From UBA1732 sp045114455 (GTDB lineage: Bacteria > Verrucomicrobiota > Lentisphaeria > Victivallales > UBA1829): 21,968 bases of DNA. This document shows, piece by piece, positions 1 to 5,938 of the stretch. Under the pieces are notes generated by a model. The model worked only from the letters and a program-made list of their open reading frames with translations. It searched no databases and was not told the DNA's origin. Both the position numbers and the translations under genes were made by a program. The stretch's first letter is position 1. Every line of letters begins with the position of its first letter. The DNA is taken from contig JBGUKN010000030.1 of assembly GCA_045114455.1 (NCBI GenBank), forward strand, positions 1-21,968. The letters are read 5' to 3'.

Positions 1-448
1 CGTCCCCGCGGCTTTCCGCGTGTCCGACGCCGATCCGCATCCGGTGGAATCCTTCCGACCCGATCTCTTCGATCAGCGACTTGATCCCGTTGTGCCCGGC
101 GCTGCCGCCTCCTTTGCGGATCCGGATCCGCCCGAGGGGGATGTCCATGTCGTCATGGACCACCAGCACCTCGTCCGGCGCGATCCCTTCGCTCCGCATC
201 AGCGGTGCCACCGCCTCGCCGCTCAGGTTCATGTACGTCAAAGGCGTCTGAACGATCAGCGGCGCTCCGGCGTAGGTCCCCTTCCAGTAGTAGGACTGGA
301 ACCCGTGGATCCTCTGGAAGGAACGGGGAAGTTTGGTCAGCAGGCGTTCGGCAAACATGAATCCGGCGTTGTGGCGTGTGCCGTCGTATTTGCTTTCCGG
401 ATTTCCCAGACCGACGACAAGCCGGATCTGATGTGTCCCGTCCGCCAT
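1..448 (-). CDS. pth: peptidyl-tRNA hydrolase (3'-truncated by window edge)
   Basis: Cleaves the ester bond of peptidyl-tRNAs released from stalled ribosomes, recycling tRNA in the cytoplasm. The translation starts MADGTHQIRLVVGLGNPESKY and carries the family signatures in order: GLGNP near residue 13, RHNAGF with the catalytic His at about residue 26, TYMNLSG with the substrate-binding Asn, HDDMDIPLG with the Asp that activates the His, and GGSAGHNG. About 149 residues are visible of a usual 185-200; the C-terminus lies off the left edge. The ATG is preceded by AAAGGACA, a good ribosome binding site. It is the last gene of prs-rplY-pth, 66 bases after rplY with no terminator or promoter between them, an order common in bacteria. 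Identity is secure. Confidence 0.95.
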   Translation of the reverse strand, partial: MADGTHQIRLVVGLGNPESKYDGTRHNAGFMFAERLLTKLPRSFQRIHGFQSYYWKGTYAGAPLIVQTPLTYMNLSGEAVAPLMRSEGIAPDEVLVVHDDMDIPLGRIRIRKGGGSAGHNGIKSLIEEIGSEGFHRMRIGVGHAESRGD

Positions 449-514
449 TGGGCGCTGTCCTTTCCGTGTTCTTCCGTCCGGAGGCTCTTCCGCGTCGCAA
501 ACAAAGCAGGAGGT

Positions 515-1195
515 TTACTCCGCTTTCTTGCGTTCGTCGCGGGCCGCGGCGCGTTCTTCGGTCTTCTTCTCCGCGATGACTTCGGGTTCGGCGGCTTCCT
601 CGCCTTCGGCGGGAGCGGCTTCTTCCTCGGCTGCAGCGGCGGCGTTCTCATCGACCTCGGTGAAGACGACGATGTCGGCGTGGGTCACGGCGGTGACGCC
701 TTCAGGCATCTGGATGTCGCCGACGTGGATCATGTCGCCGAGGTTCATGCCGGAAACGTCCACGATGATCTCTTCGGGGAGATCCTGCGGGAGGCTTTCC
801 ACTTCGATTTCATGGAGGTTCTGCTCAAGCAGGCCGCCTGCGGAGGCGCCGGCGGGCAGAGCGTGACCGGGACGGACCGCGACGTGCGCCTTGATCTTCT
901 GGTCCATGCGGATCGCCTGGAAATCCAAATGGCGGGTGCGGTTGCGGATCGGATCGTGCTGGACTTCCTTCAGCAGGACGAGCGTTTCCTTGCCGTCCTC
1001 GACGAGGGAGAGGATGTTCAGCTCGTTGCGGGAGAGCAGCTGCCATTCCGTGGCATTCACGGAGATGCACTTCGGCTCAATGCCCTTGCCGTAGACGATC
1101 GCGGGGATCAGTCCGGTCTTTCTCAGGCGGCGTGCGTCGTTGGTGGTACCGGACGTACGCGCCTGCACGTTCAACACATGTTTGACTTTTGCCAT
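515..1195 (-). CDS. rplY: 50S ribosomal protein L25 / general stress protein CTC
   Basis: Binds 5S rRNA in the large ribosomal subunit. The 226-residue product has the two-domain CTC/TL5 form: an N-terminal L25 beta-barrel (residues about 5-95, with RRLRKTGLIPAIVYGKG and the HLDFQAI segment) and a C-terminal TL5 beta domain (about 100-190, with LPEEIIVDVSGMNLGD and HVGDI). The last 40 or so residues are an Ala/Glu-rich, low-complexity tail, probably disordered and typical of CTC-type L25 in many phyla. Start ATG is preceded by AAAGGACC. It lies 69 bases after prs and 66 before pth, so it is the middle gene of one operon. Family assignment is firm; the role of the acidic tail is unknown. Confidence 0.95.
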   Translation of the reverse strand: MAKVKHVLNVQARTSGTTNDARRLRKTGLIPAIVYGKGIEPKCISVNATEWQLLSRNELNILSLVEDGKETLVLLKEVQHDPIRNRTRHLDFQAIRMDQKIKAHVAVRPGHALPAGASAGGLLEQNLHEIEVESLPQDLPEEIIVDVSGMNLGDMIHVGDIQMPEGVTAVTHADIVVFTEVDENAAAAAEEEAAPAEGEEAAEPEVIAEKKTEERAAARDERKKAE

Positions 1196-1264
1196 TTTCG
1201 GTCCTTTCGTGTAATGTGTCGGTTATGTGTGGGTTGTTCGTTTCGTTTTCAGGTGCTTTTCCGC

Positions 1265-2209
1265 TCATCGCTGGAAAAGCGAAGTAAGGGAATCGCCGTC
1301 GTGGATGCGGCGGATCGCTTCGGAGAGGAGCGGGGCGATGTCCAGCGTGTGGACGCTGTCGCCCGTCAGGTCGGTCGGCACGGAGTTCGTCGTGATGAGC
1401 TCCTCGATGCAGCTGGCTTTCAGCTTCTCGAACGCCTCTTCGCGCGCCAGGAAATGCGACACCGCCGCGACAACGTGCGCGGCGCCTTCGCGCTTCAGGA
1501 GCTCGGCCGCGGCGCAGAGCGTGCCCGCCGTGCTGGTCATGTCGTCGACCAGGACGCAGGTGCGGCCCTTCACGTCGCCCACCAGATGCGACGAAGCCAC
1601 ATGATTCGCGTCGAGGCGGCGTTTCGCCACCACGGCGAATCCGCAGCCCAGGCGGTCGGCAAACGACTGCGCCATCTTCACGCTGCCGGAGTCGGGGGAG
1701 ACGATCACGGATTCCGGGTCGGTCTTCCCGCGCAGGTACGGGATCAGCACGGACGCCGCGTACAGGTGGTCCACCGGGATGTCGAAGAATCCCTGGATCT
1801 GCTGGGAATGGAGGTCCATGGCGAGGATGCGGTTCGCGCCGGCGGTCGTCAGCAGGTTCGCGACGAGCTTCGCCGTGATCGGCACGCGCGGCTTGTCCTT
1901 GCGGTCCTGGCGGGCGTATCCGAAGAACGGGATGACCGCGGTGATCCTGGCTGCGGACGCGCGGCGGGCGGCGTCCAGCATGATCAGGAGCTCCATCAGG
2001 TTTTCGTTCGTGGGGTTGGACGTGGACTGGATGATGAACGCGTCCGCATTCCTCAGGGTATCCTTGTACTGGACAAAGATTTCGCCGTCCGGGAACCGCT
2101 GCACGGTCACATGACCGAGCTGCTGCCCCAGGCACTGTGCGATTGATTCGGCAAGTTTCGGATGCGACGTCCCGCTGTAGAGTCTGATGTCTCTCGCGTT
2201 TCCTTCCAT
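1265..2209 (-). CDS. prs: ribose-phosphate pyrophosphokinase (PRPP synthase)
   Basis: Makes 5-phosphoribosyl-1-pyrophosphate from ribose-5-phosphate and ATP for nucleotide, His, Trp and NAD synthesis. The 314-residue length is normal for the class I enzyme. Visible motifs are RFPDGEIFVQ, the ATP-binding flexible-loop segment FFGYARQDRKD, MDLHSQQIQGFFDIPVDHL, and the PRPP-binding loop VDDMTSTAGT. That loop has Thr-Ser where many homologues have Ile-Asp, a minor variation. The chosen ATG (MEGNARDIRLYSG) has AGGACACC just upstream and starts where the family starts. An in-frame upstream ATG at 2383 would add 58 arginine-rich residues without family similarity and is rejected. First gene of the prs-rplY-pth operon; its leader carries a probable attenuator. 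Confidence 0.95.
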   Translation of the reverse strand: MEGNARDIRLYSGTSHPKLAESIAQCLGQQLGHVTVQRFPDGEIFVQYKDTLRNADAFIIQSTSNPTNENLMELLIMLDAARRASAARITAVIPFFGYARQDRKDKPRVPITAKLVANLLTTAGANRILAMDLHSQQIQGFFDIPVDHLYAASVLIPYLRGKTDPESVIVSPDSGSVKMAQSFADRLGCGFAVVAKRRLDANHVASSHLVGDVKGRTCVLVDDMTSTAGTLCAAAELLKREGAAHVVAAVSHFLAREEAFEKLKASCIEELITTNSVPTDLTGDSVHTLDIAPLLSEAIRRIHDGDSLTSLFQR

Positions 2210-2383
2210 GGTGTCCTGTCTCTTTCCGTTCGTGGTTGAGGGTTGCTGTCTGGCAGATTCCCTGTCCGCGGGTCGGAGCCGGTTGAACGCGAGTCCTTTT
2301 TTCCGCAGCCGGAAGCATCGCTTCCCCTTGCTGCGCCATGCCGGGACCATTGTTCGGCGGATCAGCCGAAAATCCCTGAGCAT

Positions 2384-2410
2384 GAAAAGAAAACCCCGCG
2401 GTCATGCGGG
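2384..2410 (-). terminator. intrinsic terminator-like hairpin in prs leader
   Basis: A 5-bp G+C stem (CCCGC/GCGGG) with a 6-base loop is followed by TTTTCTTTTC on the minus strand. The region upstream on this strand is antisense to the divergent GH51 gene, so there is no minus-strand gene for it to end. It is therefore best read as conditional termination inside the prs leader, and not as an end-of-gene signal. Confidence 0.5.
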
Positions 2411-2443
2411 TCTTGCGACCCGACGAATCCGGACATACGGATT
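2384..2443 (-). promoter_or_regulatory. prs leader: three hairpins, probable transcription attenuator
   Basis: Read on the minus strand, the leader holds hairpin A (AATCCG, loop TATGTC, CGGATT; 2443-2426), hairpin B (CGGGTC, GNRA loop GCAA, GACCCG; 2422-2407) and hairpin C (CCCGC, loop ATGACC, GCGGG; 2410-2395), followed at once by the T-rich tract TTTTCTTTT (2393-2385). B and C share bases 2410-2407, so only one can form. This is the layout of an antiterminator/terminator switch. It lies about 20-75 bases after the predicted prs start site and about 175 bases before the prs ATG. I do not recognise a known riboswitch class in it. That it regulates is inference; the hairpins are seen directly. 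Confidence 0.55.
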
Positions 2444-2468
2444 AAGGTTTCTGTTTTATCGTGCATAT

Positions 2469-2496
2469 AATATAGACCGTATTTCAGGAAAATCAA
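2469..2496 (-). promoter_or_regulatory. sigma70-like promoter of prs-rplY-pth
   Basis: On the minus strand TTGATT (2496-2491) is followed after 16 bases by TATATT (2474-2469), or after 18 bases by the overlapping TATTAT. This predicts a start near 2461 and a leader of about 250 bases. The site sits in a short AT-rich patch within otherwise GC-rich DNA. The same -10 region reads TATAAT on the plus strand (2466-2471), but I find no matching -35 for that direction. Confidence 0.55.
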
Positions 2497-2711
2497 GTCC
2501 TCCCCCGCCCTTTTTCGCTCATTTCGTGCATTTTTCGCGGAAAAAGCCCCGCATCCCTTTTTGCCGCCCCCGTTTCGCGCCCGGAAAAATCTTTCTCTTT
2601 TTTGTGTCATCTCTTCGTTTTTTACTGGTATTTTGCAAAAAACGCGGTTACATTATCGGGAAAAATCGTCCGTTCACACATTTTATCTTCAAAATCGAAA
2701 GGAACGTTCGC
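2497..2711 (+). promoter_or_regulatory. upstream region of the GH51 gene, weak promoter candidate
   Basis: This T- and C-rich stretch between the divergent prs promoter and the GH51 start has no supported gene. The best plus-strand promoter candidate is an extended -10, TGGTATTTT (2626-2634), with a poor -35 (TGTCAT, 2605-2610, 18 bases upstream), giving a leader of about 70 bases. A short T/A palindrome (TTTTTC GCG GAAAAA) lies near 2535. The arrangement is not convincing enough to name a promoter firmly. Confidence 0.25.
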
Positions 2712-4706
2712 ATGAATCACAGGATTCTCATCGGCGTTACAGCCGCCGCGGCCATCCTCTCCGGGAGCGTCGCGCTGGATGCGCAGTCCCAGGCCGCGCC
2801 CAAGACCATGACCGGCACGATCGACCCGGCAAAGACGAAGTTCGACATCAGCCCCACCATGTACGGCGTCTTCTTCGAGGACATCAACTTCGCGGCGGAC
2901 GGCGGACTCTACGCCGAGCTCATCAAGAACCGTTCCTTCGAGTTCCCGAACGGGCTTTCCGGCTGGGAGACCGACGGCACGGTCCAGGTCGTCAGGGGCG
3001 CAGAAAACGATGTCCCGTTCCCCCGGAATCCGCATTTCGTCCGCGCGACCGCCGAACCGCACCGCGACCGCTGGACCGCGCTTGACAACGCCGGTTTCCG
3101 CGGCCTTCCGTTCGAAGAAGGCAAGACCTATCATCTCTCGGTGATGGCGCGCCTCGCGCCCGGCACCACGGAACCGGTCAAGTTCGACGCCGCGTTCGTC
3201 CAGGAAAACGGCACGATGGAAGCCCGCACGCCGTTTACGGTCGACAGCAGGGAGTGGAAGGAATACAAGGTCGACGTGAAGGCGGTCAGCACGCAGGCGC
3301 GCGGCAAGTTCCGCCTGCTCCTCAACGGGCATAAGGGCACGGTCGACCTCGACCATATCTCGCTCTTCCCCGAGGACACATGGAAGGGCCGCGCGAACGG
3401 CCTCCGCAACGACCTCGCGCAGGCCATCGCGGACCTCAAGCCGAAAGTCTTCCGTTTCCCCGGCGGCTGCATCGTCGAGGGCACCACGCTTGACGAACGC
3501 TACCAGTGGAAGAACACCGTCGGCCCGGTCGGCAACCGCCCGCTGAACAGCAACCGCTGGAACAACACGTTCATCGACCATCTGACCCCGGACTACTTCC
3601 AGAGCTACGGACTCGGCTTCTTCGAGTTCTTCCAGTTCTGCGAGGACGTCGGCGCGGAGCCGCTGCCCGTGCTGAACATGGGCCTCGCCTGCCAGTTCCA
3701 GAACGACGAAAACGACCTCACCCAGCAGGTCGCGGTCGACCGGCTCGGCCCCTACATCCAGGACTGCCTCGACCTCATCGAGTTCGCAAACGGCCCGGTC
3801 ACGTCCACCTGGGGCAAGGTCCGCGCCGACATGGGCCATCCCGAGCCCTTCAACATGAAGTTCATCGGCGTCGGAAACGAACAGTGGGGCAAACTCTACA
3901 CCGACCGCCTGCCCTCCTTCCTGAAGGCGATCCGCGCGAAGTATCCCGACATCAAAATCATCGGCGGCTCCGGCCCCTATCCCGACGGCAAGGAGTTCGA
4001 GTACCTCTGGCCGAAGATGCGCGAGTTCAAGGCGGACCTCGTCGACGAGCACTACTACCGCGATCCCGAGTGGTTCCTCGGCCACATCGACCGCTACGAC
4101 AAGTACGACCGCAGCGGCCCGAAGGTCTTCGCCGGCGAATACGCCTGCCACGACACCCCGGCAAACTCCCTCCGCGCCGCCCTCTGCGAAGCCGCGTTCC
4201 TGACCGGCATCGAGCGCAACGCCGACGTCGTCCGCATGTCCTCCTACGCCCCGCTGCTCGCCAACTACAACGCCTGGCAGTGGGCGCACGACATGATCTG
4301 GTTCGACGCGCAGAAGGTCGTGAAGACCCCGAACTACTGGGTCCAGAACCTCTACAGCAACAACGCCGGCACGCACACGCTCGACCTCTCCGGTCTCGGC
4401 GCATTCCCCGCCGACTGCTACGGCGGCGCGGTCCTCGACGAGACCGCAGACGGCAACGCCGTGATCTTCAAGTTCATCAACCTCGGCAAGACCGCCGTCC
4501 CGATCTCCATCAACATCCCGGGTGCCGCCGACGGCACGGAAGTCTCCGTGACCGGCATCAAGGGCGCAGACCCCGCGAACAGGAACGACCTCGCGAATCC
4601 CGAGCTCGTCAAGCCGGAGGAATCCAAGCTGAAGATCGCCGCGGGCATCCTCGAGGCAAAGCAGGATCCCTTCAGCTTCATGGTCTACCGCATCCCGGTC
4701 AAGTGA
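2712..4706 (+). CDS. secreted alpha-L-arabinofuranosidase, GH51 family
   Basis: Removes terminal alpha-L-arabinofuranosyl residues from arabinan, arabinoxylan or arabinogalactan. The 664-residue product begins with a signal peptide (MNHRILIGVTAAAAILSG, cleavage likely near ALDAQSQA). An N-terminal segment with ISPTMYGVFFEDINFAADGG follows, then a carbohydrate-binding-like jelly-roll insertion at about residues 75-230, then the catalytic TIM barrel (RFPGGCIVEG, YGLGFFEFFQFCEDVG) and a C-terminal beta domain. The acid/base is Glu390 in GVGNEQWG and the nucleophile Glu476 in FAGEYAC; both are present, so the enzyme should be active. The chosen ATG has AAAGGAACG upstream and gives the only plausible signal peptide; the open frame extends further back but without family similarity. 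Single-gene unit, divergent from prs and ended by a strong hairpin. Substrate polymer cannot be told from sequence. Confidence 0.93.
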   Translation: MNHRILIGVTAAAAILSGSVALDAQSQAAPKTMTGTIDPAKTKFDISPTMYGVFFEDINFAADGGLYAELIKNRSFEFPNGLSGWETDGTVQVVRGAENDVPFPRNPHFVRATAEPHRDRWTALDNAGFRGLPFEEGKTYHLSVMARLAPGTTEPVKFDAAFVQENGTMEARTPFTVDSREWKEYKVDVKAVSTQARGKFRLLLNGHKGTVDLDHISLFPEDTWKGRANGLRNDLAQAIADLKPKVFRFPGGCIVEGTTLDERYQWKNTVGPVGNRPLNSNRWNNTFIDHLTPDYFQSYGLGFFEFFQFCEDVGAEPLPVLNMGLACQFQNDENDLTQQVAVDRLGPYIQDCLDLIEFANGPVTSTWGKVRADMGHPEPFNMKFIGVGNEQWGKLYTDRLPSFLKAIRAKYPDIKIIGGSGPYPDGKEFEYLWPKMREFKADLVDEHYYRDPEWFLGHIDRYDKYDRSGPKVFAGEYACHDTPANSLRAALCEAAFLTGIERNADVVRMSSYAPLLANYNAWQWAHDMIWFDAQKVVKTPNYWVQNLYSNNAGTHTLDLSGLGAFPADCYGGAVLDETADGNAVIFKFINLGKTAVPISINIPGAADGTEVSVTGIKGADPANRNDLANPELVKPEESKLKIAAGILEAKQDPFSFMVYRIPVK

Positions 4707-4738
4707 CCACGCCTTTTTTCCACAGACATAAACATCCT

Positions 4739-4773
4739 GTCCCGTCCGCCCTCCCCGGCGGGCGGGACGTTTT
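4739..4773 (+). terminator. intrinsic terminator of the GH51 gene
   Basis: A 12-bp stem (4739-4750 with 4757-4768, one G-T wobble, loop CTCCCC) is followed by GTTTTCTG. It begins 32 bases after the GH51 stop codon. Confidence 0.75.
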
Positions 4774-4831
4774 CTGTTCGCTCACATATGATTTCGTCTC
4801 CTCCTCATGATCTTCAGCGAACATTTTTTTC

Positions 4832-4880
4832 ATAGGACTGATAGGACACATATGTCGTATTTCTCCTATTTGTCCTATCC
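4832..4880. repeat. 9-base repeat array, inverted halves around CATATG
   Basis: Read in steps of nine, the sequence is ATAGGACTG, ATAGGACAC, ATATGTCGT, ATTTCTCCT, ATTTGTCCT, AT. The left two units carry ATAGGAC, the reverse complement of the GTCCTAT seen in the right units (GTCGTATTT, CTCCTATTT, GTCCTATCC). The array therefore switches orientation at the palindrome ACATATGT (4848-4855) while keeping the 9-base register. It lies between the convergent GH51 gene and the small minus-strand gene. Related units occur at 5651-5677 and 17389-17424. Confidence 0.7.
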
Positions 4881-4995
4881 ACGATTCCTGCACATCGAAT
4901 ATCCGCGGCGCGTCCCAGTCTGTTTCGTTCACTCCGTGTGTGCATGAGCGGAGCCGTGCACTGTATCAACACCGCTTGCGGTGCGCCTCACAGAC

Positions 4996-5424
4996 TCACG
5001 GAAGGGGCTGCCACGGCATCGTCGTCGGGATCATTTTGACCTGAATGTCGTGCCGGACATTGACTGCCCCCAGGGAACGAAAATACCGTTTTTCCATATA
5101 ATAGCCTTCTTTTGCAAAGGTGAAATCGGCGCCGGTGAAACGCTGCTGCCGGATGTGAAACTCCGAGTTCACGATTTCCCGGTATGACTCGTATTCCGCT
5201 ATGTTGGGATTCCATGTTTTCGCCCGGGAAAAAGCCACCTCAACATTGACCCCGTCCAGCGGATTGCCGTCAAGGTCCGTCACGGTCCCCTGAAGGTCGA
5301 AACCGGATGAATTCCGTTCGGCAAGAGGTATAAGATATGGAGTGAGGGCATACCGCAGGGAAAGTCCTGCCGTCAGGCAGAGGGCGACGATCACGGCGAT
5401 GGTCAGGCCATTTTTCTTTTTCAT
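4996..5424 (-). CDS. small membrane-anchored protein with carboxypeptidase-regulatory-like domain
   Basis: Function unknown. The 142-residue product has a basic start (MKKKNG) and one hydrophobic segment at about residues 7-24, either a signal anchor or an uncleaved signal peptide, so the rest should face the periplasm. Residues about 42-65 (LQGTVTDLDGNPLDGVNVEV) match the beta-sandwich pattern of carboxypeptidase regulatory-like domains, and FTFAKEGYYMEKRYF matches the domain's later strand. The chosen ATG is preceded by GGAGG; an upstream in-frame ATG at 5499 has no such site and would place 25 basic residues before the hydrophobic segment. It is a single gene convergent with the GH51 gene and divergent from the GH31 gene. 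A role in cell-surface carbohydrate handling is only guesswork from its neighbours. Confidence 0.75.
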   Translation of the reverse strand: MKKKNGLTIAVIVALCLTAGLSLRYALTPYLIPLAERNSSGFDLQGTVTDLDGNPLDGVNVEVAFSRAKTWNPNIAEYESYREIVNSEFHIRQQRFTGADFTFAKEGYYMEKRYFRSLGAVNVRHDIQVKMIPTTMPWQPLP

Positions 5425-5500
5425 GTTTTTTTTCCTCCGTGTGTGTTTCCATAAGAGGGTAGTCTGTATTGGCTGACGATGGACTCGCTTTTTCAACAAT

Positions 5501-5528
5501 AAATTACACTTTGTCAGGAGAAAATCAA
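5501..5528 (-). promoter_or_regulatory. candidate sigma70-like promoter of the small membrane protein
   Basis: On the minus strand TTGATT (5528-5523) and TAATTT (5506-5501) are 16 bases apart. The -35 with its neighbours (CTTGATTTTC) is the same ten bases as at the predicted prs promoter. Predicted leader about 70 bases. Confidence 0.4.
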
Positions 5529-5549
5529 GCCGGTTTTCCGCTTTTTTTT

Positions 5550-5640
5550 AGGCGGGAACAGGGATGGACGCATTCGCGCACTCAATGTGCGCCGATACGG
5601 TGACACGGAAGAGGCATTCCCGCCTCAAAACAAGGCGGGA
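5550..5640. repeat. nested inverted repeats, possible structured RNA or dispersed element
   Basis: AGGCGGGAA (5550-5558) can pair with TTCCCGCCT (5617-5625), enclosing a smaller hairpin GCGCAC-TCAAT-GTGCGC (5576-5592). The same TTCCCGCCT can instead pair with AGGCGGGA (5633-5640) across a 7-base loop, and GAGGC/GCCTC (5611-5626) forms a third alternative. No T tract follows in either direction, so it is not a simple terminator. It lies between two divergent genes. Confidence 0.5.
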
Positions 5641-5650
5641 CAAAGAATAA

Positions 5651-5677
5651 GTCATATAGGTCTTATAAGCCCTATTT
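5651..5677. repeat. 9-base repeat, three units
   Basis: GTCATATAG, GTCTTATAA and GCCCTATTT follow one another in exact 9-base register, each a variant of GTCCTATAG. Non-coding, between the divergent small membrane protein gene and the GH31 gene, and directly followed by a palindrome. Confidence 0.6.
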
Positions 5678-5716
5678 CATGGCTCGCATTCGCGAGCCGT
5701 GGCAAACGCGCACGGC
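5678..5716. repeat. overlapping hairpins after the 9-base repeat
   Basis: A 10-bp stem (5678-5687 with 5692-5701; core GGCTCGC ATTC GCGAGCC, one T-G wobble) overlaps a second possible stem GCCGTG/CACGGC (5696-5701 with 5711-5716). The rest of 5717-5859 holds no supported gene. It contains a loose inverted repeat (GGAGAAAAGC near 5731 against GCTCTTTTCC near 5772) and two CCGGGG copies. The 86-codon minus-strand frame across it runs through the GH31 promoter and is not credible. Confidence 0.5.
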
Positions 5717-5859
5717 ATGGGCAAGTTAAGGAGAAAAGCCGGGGCTGATTCGCTTTGCTTTGGCTGGCTCCGCTCTTTTCCGGGGAGTTAAGAAACGCCG
5801 GACGATCGTGGACTTTACGGGACTTTTTCGGAATCTTGGTCTTTGTTTGTTTTTCGAGG

Positions 5860-5888
5860 TTGACATTCTCTCTTTTCCGCGTTATAAT
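5860..5888 (+). promoter_or_regulatory. consensus sigma70 promoter of the GH31 gene
   Basis: TTGACA (5860-5865), a 17-base spacer and TATAAT (5883-5888) match the sigma70 consensus exactly. The predicted start near 5895 gives a leader of about 45 bases. Confidence 0.85.
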
Positions 5889-5938
5889 ATTGCGTGCCGA
5901 TTCTTTTTTCATCCACCCCGAAACGTCGGAGCAATCGC

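Noticed and set aside
20..2146. 708-codon plus-strand open frame
   Set aside because: Antisense to pth, rplY and prs, whose motifs are unmistakable. Long opposite-strand frames are expected in GC-rich DNA.
2210..2383. 58-residue N-terminal extension of PRPP synthase
   Set aside because: Arginine-rich, no family similarity, no ribosome binding site, and it lies in the leader after the terminator-like hairpin.
2626..2636. sigma54 promoter (TGG...TTGC) for the GH51 gene
   Set aside because: GG and GC are only 6 bases apart, whereas the -24/-12 type needs about 10.
2622..4376. 584-codon minus-strand open frame
   Set aside because: Antisense shadow of the GH51 gene.
4832..4880. CRISPR array
   Set aside because: Nine-base units without spacers, and no cas genes in the window.
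4962..4990. terminator after the small membrane protein gene
   Set aside because: A CACCG/CGGTG stem exists but no T tract follows on the minus strand, so it is too weak to call.
5678..5716. tRNA or attachment-site-like structure
   Set aside because: The stems overlap and exclude each other; no acceptor/anticodon/T-arm arrangement and no adjacent integrase.
5652..5912. 86-codon minus-strand frame in the palindrome region
   Set aside because: Covers the GH31 promoter and repeats, has no ribosome binding site and no recognisable domain.
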